DNA from: UBA1219 sp045601425
Lineage (GTDB): Bacteria; Bacteroidota; Bacteroidia; Bacteroidales; P3
Length of the DNA stretch: 64,000 nt
Assembly: GCA_045601425.1 (NCBI GenBank)
Contig: JAZRZP010000022.1
Location: forward strand, 23,749-87,748
Direction: 5' to 3'
Shown: positions 8,862 to 18,400 of the stretch, piece by piece
Numbering within the stretch: the stretch's first letter is position 1
Layout: each line of letters begins with the position of its first letter
Notes under the pieces: model-generated
Database searches by the model: none
Seen by the model: the letters and a program-made list of their open reading frames with translations, nothing else
What the model was told of the DNA's origin: nothing
Program-made: the position numbers and the translations under genes

Positions 8862-11800
8862 ATGAAAAAATATCATTTGACGAACAACATCATCGGTTGG
8901 ATTATAGGCATCATAGCATGTACTGTCTATATCATGACAGCCGAACCCACTGCCAGCTGGTGGGATTGTGGCGAATACATCGCTACCGCAAACAAACTGC
9001 AAGTAGGACACCCTCCGGGAGCACCGACTTTCCAACTCATCGGACGCCTGTTCTCGATGTTCTCATCACCGGAGAACGTCGCCTTTGCAGTGAATGTGAT
9101 GTCTGCAATTTGCAGCGGACTTTCCATCATGTTCTTGTTCTGGACCATCACGCTGTTTGGCAAGAAGATAACAGGTCTCAAACCCGAAGAACTGTCGTTG
9201 AAGGACGGCAAAGTATGGGCAGTGTTCGCCAGCGGCATTGTCGGATCTCTGGCATACTGCTTCTCCGACACGTTCTGGTTCTCGGCAGTGGAAGGTGAAG
9301 TTTATGCCATGTCGTCGTTCTTTACGGCGGTGGTTTTCTGGGCAATACTGAAATGGGAAGAACAGGCCGACCAGCCACACTCGCTGCGTTGGCTCATATT
9401 CATTGTCTTTCTCATAGGTGTTGCCATCGGTGTCCACCTCCTGAACCTTCTGGCAATACCGGCCATAGTGTATGTATATTATTTCAAGAAATGGGACAGA
9501 ACGACCGTAAAGGGCTTCATCTTGGCGGGCATTATTTCCGTGGCACTTCTGGCCGTGATACTTTTCTTCATAATACCATACGTGGTGAATATAGCAGGCT
9601 GGTTCGAAGTCGCATTCGTAAACGGAATCGGCTTGCCGTTCAATTCGGGTACAATATTCTTCTTCGTGCTTCTGGCCGCACTCATAGTTTTCGGACTCTG
9701 GTGGTCGGTAAAGAAAGTAAAACCTGTATTGAACGCGGCGATTCTCGCTTTCCTTTTCCTTCTTATAGGATATTCGACATTTTTCGTGTTGGTGATACGT
9801 GCCAACAGCAACACGCCGCTCAACGAAAATGCCCCGAAAGATGCCGTTGCTCTCCGTGCATATCTCGGACGTGAACAATACGGATCCACGCCTCTTTTCA
9901 GCGGACAGTACTTCACGGCCGTTCCAATTGGAATAGACGAGGGCTACACCAAATACATACGGGGAGAAAAAGAGTACGTCCCTGTAGCAAAAGCCGTAGA
10001 ATATGAATACGACAAGGGAAACTGCGGTTTCTTCCCTCGTATGTACAGCAACGACGAAGGCCGTCAGCACCCGCTGTACTACAGATACTGGTCAGAGACT
10101 CCGGGTACCCGCAAGCCTAATTTCGTCGAAAATATGCGCTACTTTTTCCGTTACCAGTGCAATTTCATGTATTGGCGTTACTTCATGTGGAATTTCGTAG
10201 GCCGACAGAACGACATACAGGGTCACTATTTCAACAGTGACGGCAGTCGCGACTACATAAACGGCAACTGGATTTCGGGCATCAGCTTCCTTGATGAAAT
10301 CCGTCTGGGACCACAAAAGAATCTGCCCGACCATCTGGCCAACAACAAGGCAAGAAACACTTACTATTTCCTGCCTCTGCTGCTCGGTATCTGCGGTCTC
10401 ATTTACCATTTCAGAAAAAACAGGAAAGACACGTTCATCGTGTTCCTGCTGTTCTTCATGACAGGTCTGGCAATCGTGGTTTACCTGAACCAGCCGCCGC
10501 AACAGCCGCGTGAACGTGACTATGCTTACGCTGCTTCGTTCTACGCCTTTGCCATCTGGATCGGTCTCGGAGTTATGGCAATATCCGACTGGCTGTCGAA
10601 ACTTCTTAAAAACAGTAAGGTTGCAGTGGCAGTGACTTTCCTCGTTACACTTTTCTGCGTGCCGGTTCTTATGGCCAATCAGAACTGGGACGACCATGAC
10701 CGCTCGAAGAAATATGCCGCCAAGGATTTTGCCGACAATTATCTGAAAAACCTGAAACCCAACAGTGTGATCATAAGCTTCGGCGACAACGACACTTTCC
10801 CGTTGTGGTACACTCAGGAAGTGGAAGGCACGCGCTCCGATGTGCGTATCCTCAACTACACCTTGGCAGGAATGTACTGGTACGTGGAACAGCTCTTCAA
10901 CAAGATTTACGATTCCGATGCGTTGCCGTTCACTCTGTCGAAAGACTTTTACCGTATGGGACACGACAATGCGATACTCCGTGCAAGCGGTGCCGAATAC
11001 ATCGAAGTGTCGGAACTGTTCAGAGTGATGAACGAAAACAAAGACCGTTTCTATCAGGTTTCGCAGATGGGTGATGAAATACTGGTTATTCCGACCAAGC
11101 GTTTCAAGATAACTCTGGACAAGTCGGCTTTGGTGGCACAGGGCGTCATTACTCAGGAAGTTGCAGATGTCATTCCGAACGAAATATGCTGGGAAATAAA
11201 GAAAGACCAGCTTTACCGTCACGAACTCATGATGCTTGACATATTGGGAACCAACAAGTTCATGCGCAACATATACCTCATGAACCCGTCTTACATAAAA
11301 TCCGTGTTCCCGATGGCTTCGGAGTATACCATTCAGGAAGGTCTTGTACACCGTCTGCTGCCGCACCCGAACTTTATTTCGAAAACCGACATTGATGCCA
11401 CTTACAACTATTATGTGAAAGGCACCGGAGACGGCGAACTGAAATGGGGCAACATGGCAGACCCGAGCGTTTATGTTGACCCGGTAAGTCTGAATATGGG
11501 CGTGGTTCAGCGTCAGACTTGGGTACTCTTCGCTCAGGAACTTATCGAAAAAGGTGAAGTGGAAAAAGCCAAGAAAATCCTAGCCTTGGGCGACAAATAT
11601 TTCCCGAAGGAAAATTTTCCGCACGACCGCTTCTGCACCTTCTTCATCGATGTTTACAACAAAATCGGCGACCATGACAAGGCTATCGAATATTTCGACG
11701 ACATTTATGAATACTACATGCAGGACTTCAAATATTACACTCAGTTCAAGGGTAAGAAAGCATCCGGCGTACGCGGAGAATTGGAATGCTCCGTACAGAT

Positions 11801-11894
11801 GCTGTACGTGCTTTCCGACATAGCAAGAAAGGACTTCCACGACGAAGAAACTGCTGACAAGATTATGAAAGTGATTCGACCTTACCTTTATTAG
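8862..11894 (+). CDS. DUF2723 integral membrane protein, probable protein O-glycosyltransferase
   Basis: A 1010-residue protein. The N-terminal half (to ~residue 580) has about a dozen hydrophobic segments and the family's conserved luminal-loop motif WWDCGEYIATANKLQVGHPP. The C-terminal ~400 residues are soluble, include NSVIISFGDNDTFPLWYTQE and end in TPR-like helices (AKKILALGDKYFP, YNKIGDHDKAIEYF). DUF2723 proteins are GT-C-type and related to eukaryotic TMEM260, an O-mannosyltransferase. A role in transferring sugars from a lipid carrier onto exported proteins fits Bacteroidota O-glycosylation but is inference. The start ATG at 8862 gives a sensible first membrane segment. A strong terminator follows at 11919. 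Confidence 0.85.
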   Translation: MKKYHLTNNIIGWIIGIIACTVYIMTAEPTASWWDCGEYIATANKLQVGHPPGAPTFQLIGRLFSMFSSPENVAFAVNVMSAICSGLSIMFLFWTITLFGKKITGLKPEELSLKDGKVWAVFASGIVGSLAYCFSDTFWFSAVEGEVYAMSSFFTAVVFWAILKWEEQADQPHSLRWLIFIVFLIGVAIGVHLLNLLAIPAIVYVYYFKKWDRTTVKGFILAGIISVALLAVILFFIIPYVVNIAGWFEVAFVNGIGLPFNSGTIFFFVLLAALIVFGLWWSVKKVKPVLNAAILAFLFLLIGYSTFFVLVIRANSNTPLNENAPKDAVALRAYLGREQYGSTPLFSGQYFTAVPIGIDEGYTKYIRGEKEYVPVAKAVEYEYDKGNCGFFPRMYSNDEGRQHPLYYRYWSETPGTRKPNFVENMRYFFRYQCNFMYWRYFMWNFVGRQNDIQGHYFNSDGSRDYINGNWISGISFLDEIRLGPQKNLPDHLANNKARNTYYFLPLLLGICGLIYHFRKNRKDTFIVFLLFFMTGLAIVVYLNQPPQQPRERDYAYAASFYAFAIWIGLGVMAISDWLSKLLKNSKVAVAVTFLVTLFCVPVLMANQNWDDHDRSKKYAAKDFADNYLKNLKPNSVIISFGDNDTFPLWYTQEVEGTRSDVRILNYTLAGMYWYVEQLFNKIYDSDALPFTLSKDFYRMGHDNAILRASGAEYIEVSELFRVMNENKDRFYQVSQMGDEILVIPTKRFKITLDKSALVAQGVITQEVADVIPNEICWEIKKDQLYRHELMMLDILGTNKFMRNIYLMNPSYIKSVFPMASEYTIQEGLVHRLLPHPNFISKTDIDATYNYYVKGTGDGELKWGNMADPSVYVDPVSLNMGVVQRQTWVLFAQELIEKGEVEKAKKILALGDKYFPKENFPHDRFCTFFIDVYNKIGDHDKAIEYFDDIYEYYMQDFKYYTQFKGKKASGVRGELECSVQMLYVLSDIARKDFHDEETADKIMKVIRPYLY

Positions 11895-11918
11895 AATAAA
11901 CTGTGTGTGATTAGAATC

Positions 11919-11957
11919 AATCGGGGAACTGTAAATAAGACGGTTCCCCGATTTTTT
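11919..11957 (+). terminator. Rho-independent terminator after the DUF2723 gene
   Basis: AATCGGGGAAC (11919-11929) pairs with GTTCCCCGATT (11943-11953) and runs into seven T residues. Stem of 11 base pairs. Confidence 0.9.
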
Positions 11958-12122
11958 TGTGCGGGAAACGTGTGAAATTTTCTCTGCCTTACCGTGACGG
12001 AATAAAAAATCCTCTTGCTTTCCAAATAAGAAATGCAACTTTTGATGAAAGAATATCACGAGGAAAAATGTTTTTTTTAGTCCGGACAGTCAAAATCTCT
12101 TCGCAAAACGGGATTTTTTTCG

Positions 12123-12130
12123 TATCTTTG
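12123..12130 (+). promoter_or_regulatory. -7 element of the nqr promoter
   Basis: TATCTTTG at 12123-12130, preceded by the usual T run, lies 30 bases before the nqrA ATG. The -33 position has no clean TTG. Confidence 0.6.
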
Positions 12131-12159
12131 CAGATTGTTTCAACAAAAACAGAAAAGGT

Positions 12160-13524
12160 ATGTACGAAGTGATAAAAATTCGTAAGGGTTTGGATATAAA
12201 ATTGTTGGGTGAAGCGGAGAAGGTTGTTACGGCAGAGGCTCCAATATCGGTTTACGCAGTGAAACCGACCGATTTCGTCGGGCTTGTTCCGAAACTGATG
12301 GTTTCGGAAGGTGATGCCGTAAAAGCAGGGACACCGCTATTCTGCGACAAGAACGACGAACGGATACTTTTCGCCTCGCCAGTGAGCGGCACGGTGACAG
12401 CCATAGTACGCGGCGAAAAGCGTGCTGTGCAGGAAGTGGTGATCCGTCCTAGTGAAGAACGTGAATCGGAAGATTTCGGCATGGCCGATCCGTTGACTCT
12501 CGACCGCAGCGCAGTATCGGAAAAGATGCTTGCTGGCGGAGTGTGGACTTATCTTCGCCAGAGACCGTTCGGCATTGTCCCCGATCCCGATACCGTGCCT
12601 CGGGATATCGTGATATCGGGTTTCGACACGGCACCGCTGGCTCCCGACTACGACCTGCTCCTGCACGGCAAGGGCTTGGATTTCCAGACCGGCCTCAACG
12701 CACTTTCAAGGCTTACACCGGGAAAGGTTTATCTCAACCTGAACCGTGAACAGAACCGTACCGGTGTGCTGCGCAATTCCAAAAATGTGGAAATTACTTA
12801 TTTCGAGGGGCGTCACCCCGCAGGAAACGTGGGTACGCAGATAAACAGACTCTGCCCCATAAACAAAGGCGATGTCGTTTATTTTGCCAATCCTCAGGAT
12901 ATCGTTACGATAGGCCATCTGTTCAATACGGGACATTACCGTCCTGAAAAAATTGTCGCTTTTGCAGGCGAATGCGTGAAACGGCCGAAATACTACAGAC
13001 TCCTTGCCGGAGCAAGCATCGAAGGCATTGCAGGTGAACAGGTGGAACACCAGAATCCGCGTTTCATATCGGGCAATGTGCTTACGGGAACCAAAATAGA
13101 AAAAAACGGTTTCCTCGGCCATTTTGACAACCAGATTACCGTGATCCCCGAAGGGGACGACTACGAGTTCATGGGCTGGCTTGCACCGGGCTTTTCGAAA
13201 TTCAGCTTTTCGCACACGTTTCTCTCCGGTTTTCTCAACCATCTGAATATCAACAAGAAATATAGCGTAAATACCAATGTGCACGGCGGTAAGCGTGCAC
13301 TTGTATTCACCGGAGAATTCGAAAAAGTGTTCCCCATGAATATTTATCCCATGCAGCTGCTCAAGGCCTGCATCATCGGGGACATAGAACAGATGGAGGA
13401 ACTCGGAATTTACGAGGTGGAGCCCGAAGACTTTGCACTGTGTGAGTTTATTGATACTTCAAAGACTGATATTCAGCAGATTATACGTGAATCGCTGGAA
13501 ACCTTGCGCAAAGAGAACAGTTAA
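12160..13524 (+). CDS. nqrA: Na+-translocating NADH:quinone reductase subunit A
   Basis: A 454-residue peripheral subunit of Na+-NQR, which couples NADH oxidation by quinone to sodium export. The N-terminal region IKIRKGLDIKLLGEAE and the lipoyl/barrel-sandwich-like stretch LVPKLMVSEGDAVKAGTPLF are typical. TYLRQRPFGIVPDPD and NVGTQINRL are further family blocks. It has the usual length and ends 21 bases before nqrB. It opens a cluster in which only A, B and C are present. Confidence 0.95.
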   Translation: MYEVIKIRKGLDIKLLGEAEKVVTAEAPISVYAVKPTDFVGLVPKLMVSEGDAVKAGTPLFCDKNDERILFASPVSGTVTAIVRGEKRAVQEVVIRPSEERESEDFGMADPLTLDRSAVSEKMLAGGVWTYLRQRPFGIVPDPDTVPRDIVISGFDTAPLAPDYDLLLHGKGLDFQTGLNALSRLTPGKVYLNLNREQNRTGVLRNSKNVEITYFEGRHPAGNVGTQINRLCPINKGDVVYFANPQDIVTIGHLFNTGHYRPEKIVAFAGECVKRPKYYRLLAGASIEGIAGEQVEHQNPRFISGNVLTGTKIEKNGFLGHFDNQITVIPEGDDYEFMGWLAPGFSKFSFSHTFLSGFLNHLNINKKYSVNTNVHGGKRALVFTGEFEKVFPMNIYPMQLLKACIIGDIEQMEELGIYEVEPEDFALCEFIDTSKTDIQQIIRESLETLRKENS

Positions 13525-13545
13525 ATTTTTATCAGGTTATTTAAA

Positions 13546-14700
13546 ATGAGTAAGTTAAGGAATTTTATAGATAAAATAAAACCAAATTTCGAGAAAGGCG
13601 GCAGGTTTTCCAAACTGCAGTCTACATTCGAGGCTTTCGAGACATTCGCCTACACGCCCAAGACCGTTACCCGGTCGGGGGCGCATATACGCGATGCCGT
13701 GGATATGAAACGTGCCATGATAGTGGTCGTAATGGCACTTGTGCCGGCGCTTCTGTTCGGCATGTGGAACGTGGGGTACCAGCATTCGCTTTCACTTGAT
13801 GCGGGTGCACGGATCTCCGATAATTTCTGGCCGAATTTCTGGTTCGGTTTTCTGAAAGTGCTGCCGATAATCGTGGTTTCGTACGTGGTTGGACTTACCA
13901 TAGAGTTCGCCTTTGCACAGATTCGCGGACATGAGGTAAATGAAGGCTTTCTCGTTACGGGTATGCTCATTCCGCTGATAGTGCCTGTTACCGTGCCTCT
14001 CTGGCAACTTGCCTTGGCAGTGGCTTTCGCGGTGATTATCGGAAAGGAAGCCTTCGGCGGCACGGGAATGAACTTCATGAATCCGGCTCTTCTAGCACGA
14101 GCTTTCCTCTTTTTCGCTTATCCGTCGAGCGTAACGGGTACGGGAATATGGGTGGCTGAAGCAGGTGACGCCATTTCCGGAGCAACACCCATCGCTGAAA
14201 TCGCAAACAGTTCATCTTCAGTGGCTTCGATGTCGGATATGTTCTGGGGTTTTGTTCCCGGCTGCATAGGAGAAACTTCAATACCGGCCATACTTTTGGG
14301 AGCACTGATACTTCTCGTTACCGGCATTGCAAGCTGGAGAATAATGGTCTCGGTACTTGCCGGTGCTGCAGCCATGTGTCTTACGTTCAACGCAATAGGT
14401 GGTAATGTGCTGATGGAAATGACGGTGTGCGAACATTTCCTTGTCGGAGGATTCGCTTTCGGTACAGTATTTATGGCTACTGATCCCGTGACTTCGGCAC
14501 AGACCAATGCGGGAAAGTGGATCTACGGATTCCTGACAGGTGTCATGGTGATACTTATCCGTGTTAAGAACAACGCTTACCCTGAAGGCATGATGCTTGC
14601 CATCCTGCTGATGAACGTCTTCGCTCCGCTCATCGATTACATTGTGGTCCGCTGCAATGTGAGAATGCGTAAGCGTAGAATGCAAAAATCCAAAAATTAA
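13546..14700 (+). CDS. nqrB: Na+-translocating NADH:quinone reductase subunit B
   Basis: A 384-residue membrane subunit with about 8-10 hydrophobic segments. The covalent FMN attachment motif SGATP is visible with Thr at ~214, within EAGDAISGATPIAEIA. Other family blocks are AHIRDAVDMKRAMIVVVMAL, GKEAFGGTGMNFMNPALLARAFLFF and FMATDPVTSAQTN. Known NqrB carries the sodium-channel route together with NqrD and NqrE. It sits 21 bases after nqrA and 6 bases before nqrC. Confidence 0.95.
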   Translation: MSKLRNFIDKIKPNFEKGGRFSKLQSTFEAFETFAYTPKTVTRSGAHIRDAVDMKRAMIVVVMALVPALLFGMWNVGYQHSLSLDAGARISDNFWPNFWFGFLKVLPIIVVSYVVGLTIEFAFAQIRGHEVNEGFLVTGMLIPLIVPVTVPLWQLALAVAFAVIIGKEAFGGTGMNFMNPALLARAFLFFAYPSSVTGTGIWVAEAGDAISGATPIAEIANSSSSVASMSDMFWGFVPGCIGETSIPAILLGALILLVTGIASWRIMVSVLAGAAAMCLTFNAIGGNVLMEMTVCEHFLVGGFAFGTVFMATDPVTSAQTNAGKWIYGFLTGVMVILIRVKNNAYPEGMMLAILLMNVFAPLIDYIVVRCNVRMRKRRMQKSKN

Positions 14701-14706
14701 ATTGCC

Positions 14707-15405
14707 ATGAAAAATTTTTCAAACAGATACATATTCGTTTATGCCGCAGTGCTTGTCGCAGCCGTTGCGGTTGTGCTGTCGGTAGTGGCAATGCTTCTGA
14801 AACCACGTCAGGAAGCCAATGCCGAAAAGGAAAAGATGCAGAGTCTGCTTTCTGCCATAGGTGTGCAGGCAACATTGGACGAGACTCCCGAACTGTACAA
14901 GAAATATTTTGTATGGGAGCGGGCTGTCAACATTGACGGAGAAGAGATTGAAACCGAAGTCGCTCCGTTCAACATCGACGTCAAGAATCAGTTGGCTCTT
15001 GCCGAAAAAGGCAGAGAAGCGGCCTTGCCGGTTTTCTTTTTCGAAAAGGACGGCAGACAGGGTTATGTCCTGCCGCTTTACGGTGCGGGTCTCTGGGGCG
15101 ATATATGGGGATATGTGGCCTTGGACGCCGATTTCAATGCCGTTCAGGGAATCACCTTCGGACATGAAAGCGAAACTCCCGGTCTCGGTGCTGAGATTAC
15201 TTCCGAAAAATTCTGCAGGCAGTTCGCCGGCAAGAAAATTCTTGACAACAGTGGAACGTTCGTTTCGGTGAAAGTGCTGAAACATGCCGATGAAAATTCT
15301 GATAATCAGGTGGATGCAATTTCTGGAGCAACCGTTACTTCAACAGCGGTATCCGCTATGATAGAGAAAACGCTCAGCTGTTACAAGGCAGCTTTCGGCA
15401 AGTGA
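14707..15405 (+). CDS. nqrC: Na+-translocating NADH:quinone reductase subunit C
   Basis: A 232-residue subunit with one N-terminal membrane segment (~residues 9-30) and a periplasmic FMN-binding domain. The flavinylation motif SGAT (Thr ~209) lies in DAISGATVTSTAVSAM; YGAGLWGDIWGYVALD and GHESETPGLGAEI are conserved family blocks. The expected nqrD, nqrE and nqrF do not follow. The next gene, 63 bases on, is the cell-wall fusion protein, and no NqrD, E or F is encoded elsewhere in the window. Flavin attachment would need an ApbE transferase, also not seen here. Confidence 0.95.
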   Translation: MKNFSNRYIFVYAAVLVAAVAVVLSVVAMLLKPRQEANAEKEKMQSLLSAIGVQATLDETPELYKKYFVWERAVNIDGEEIETEVAPFNIDVKNQLALAEKGREAALPVFFFEKDGRQGYVLPLYGAGLWGDIWGYVALDADFNAVQGITFGHESETPGLGAEITSEKFCRQFAGKKILDNSGTFVSVKVLKHADENSDNQVDAISGATVTSTAVSAMIEKTLSCYKAAFGK

Positions 15406-15468
15406 AAGGAATGTTGATTTTATATTGGGCGGAAGCTTTTTTTTGCAATAAACAGTAAAATTAAGAAC

Positions 15469-18400
15469 ATGATAAAGAAATATTCAATAGTCTTGGTAAC
15501 GCTGCTTCTGGCAATTCTTTTCCTGAAATTGCAGCACAACCTCGGCGACCGTTTCGAAGAGACCCGGCTCGGATACAAGGAGAAAAACGCCATGAATTTT
15601 TCGCCGGATACGAAACCTGACGACATGAAGGAGTTCTTCCTTAACCAGAACTACATTACCGACTCGGTGGAGGCAGGTTATGTGGCAGAGCAAATTGCCG
15701 GAAAGTTCAAGGCGGGAAAACTTATGCCGAACCTCTATTCCATCAACACTTCGGATTGGAAACTCGATTACGACAGTGTCAGCAAAAGTGCCATGGAAAT
15801 GAGAGTGAGTCATGCCGAAAAAATCAAGATGTGGGATATTGTCGATTCACTAGCGACCCATGTTCCTGACTTCAAGTCCGATGGGGCAGGCTCCATCTCG
15901 GTGGAAATAACTGAAACCGATAGCGGAGCAAGTTTCGTAAGGCGTCTTTTCAAATTGGACATGAAGCCAGTAAAGGATGTCGTTGTCGTGCTTTTCGAGC
16001 ATTTTTACGACATCGGCGGAGCTGCTGACGATTCGGTGCTGGCAGTAAAGACGACCGATGCGGAGGGTCGTGCCGTTTTCAGCGGTCTCGATACGGCACG
16101 TTTCTATAGCGTACAGCCTGTCAGAAAAGGCTGTGACTATGGTCGGGCTAAGGGAACCGTAGGCCAGTCGCTGGCACACTGCAAAAAGTTTGCACTGAAT
16201 GCGGAGTTTACGCAGAATCGCTATAAAATTCCACTCCTCGACGCTTCGACGGTGAAGAGAATGCGTGACGAAAAAACGGCATCGGTGCGTACTCCCGACG
16301 AGTTTAAAAATCTGCTCACAAAAGATTTTATAGTGCTTGTCGCTGCATGGTGGGCTCTTTTCCTGTTCCTGATTTTCAAGTCGAAAAAACGTGGTGCGAA
16401 TTTCGATTTCGGAATGGTTTCCATTCTCATGCTTCTTACTGGGATATGCCAGCTGATGATGTATTCCATCAACGACCCGCTCACCGACAAGTTGCTCGGC
16501 AGGGAAATGACTCAGGGTGCTGTTGCAGGAGTGTTTTTGATTGCGTTGCTGAGTTGTGTCGATTTTGTTAAATTTTACCAAAATCATTCCAGGCTACCTT
16601 TTGACATGCCTCTGGAAATTATAAAATGGTTTTTCAAACCTTTCAAAAGAAAAGTGCTGTATCTGGCAGAAACGTTGCGGAGCGACAAGAACGTCATAAT
16701 CAAGGCTTTGGCGGCTTTGCTCGTGGTGGTATGTCTTCCACTGCTGCTTCTTGACCTGCTGCAGTTGCCGAGAATATGCAACAAGCTGTGTGATTGGCTC
16801 GACAGTCTGCCTAAGGGTATCGGCTATCTGCTTATGGCCGTACTGCTCACGGCTATGCTTTGGACGCCTTTCGGTTCCGAAGTGGGCGGCATGAAGGTGA
16901 ACCTCAACCTGCTGGGGCTGAAGTTCCAGCCTAGTGAAATAGCCAAGTATTTCATTATCATGTTTATGGCGGCTTTTTTCTGCAGGCAGGGCGACAAAAT
17001 TGTCGGATATTCCAATGCCGGGTCGGTGCAGCTTTTGGCAAGCAAGCTGAAAACGCTGTTCTGGATTTTTGCCGGTATGATGATTCTGATGGTCATGTAC
17101 CTGATACTCGGCGATATGGGACCCGGACTGGTTCTGGGGCTTACGTTCATTCTGCTCTATTCTCTGATAAAATCCAAAGTCCAGTGGAACGACGACAGCG
17201 TTGATAAATACAGGAAAATACTTACATGCGATTTCGCCATGCTCATATACGGTATCGTGTCTTTTGTGGCATTCCTGCTGATAGGCAGAAAGCTGGGAAA
17301 CATGGGAGTGTTCTGTATTTTGTGGTTTTTGGTTTGGATTGTCGGTTTCTGGGTTGCGAAGAAGCGCTTTTATGAGTCGGCCGTATTCATCAATCTGGTG
17401 ATAGCATTGTTCATTTTCGGAGGTTCACTGCTGGGGCTTGTATCCAGAAGTGCCGGCGAGCGTTTCGACCAGCGTATAGAAATGTGTACCAACACTTGGG
17501 GTAACCTCGGGAGATACGAAAACGACGTGGAAGAAACCGGTTACCTCGTTTCCGATGAGGAAATGAAACCTGCTGTTAATTCTCAGGTAGCCGAAGGACT
17601 CTGGGGACTTGCTTCGGGCGGTTTTACAGGTCAGGGGCTCGGCGACGGAAATCCGCAGATAATACCGGCTTTCCATACCGACATGGTGCTTGAAAGTATC
17701 GGTGAACAGATTGGCTGGGTGGGCCTGCTACTGATAGTGGCCATGTTTGCACTGCTTTTGCGAAAGGCACTCGTCGTCGGGTACCGCACATCGCATACTT
17801 TTGCTTTCTATCTGTGCATGGGAATTGCTGTGGTAACGGGTGTGCAGTTCATGGTCATCGCTCTTGGAAGCACGGGAATGATACCTCTTACGGGAATAGT
17901 AGTGCCGTTTCTCAGTTATGGCCGTACAAGCATGATTATCAACCTGATGGCTTTCGGAATCGTGCTTTCGATATCGAAAAACCGTGCAACCGACACGCAA
18001 AACGAACAGTCTCGTACACTTCAGCGACAGAATATGATGACTTACAGCTATCCGGTTTCCATAGTGAGCTGGATATACCTGCTTCTGGCCGTTACAGTGC
18101 TTGCCACATTCCTCAATTATCAGAAAATCAACCAGAACAAGACACTTATACGCCCGCTGTTCGTGCTTACGCAGACAGGGGAACCCGTGATAGAATACAA
18201 TCCGCGCATATCGCTGCTGATGAACAAGATGCCGAGCGGCAATATATTCGACCGAAACGGGCTTCTTCTTGCCACCAGCGACAAGAAACTCCTTGAGATG
18301 ACCGACAGCATAAAAAATCCATGCCTCTCTGCTGGCGTTTCCAACAAGGAATATCGGATGATGCAGGCAAAACGCCTCTCGCGTTACTATCCCTTCGGCG

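Noticed and set aside
15406..15468. Remnant of nqrD between nqrC and the SEDS-PBP gene
   Set aside because: The 63 bases hold no membrane-segment coding and no Nqr-like codons in any frame.
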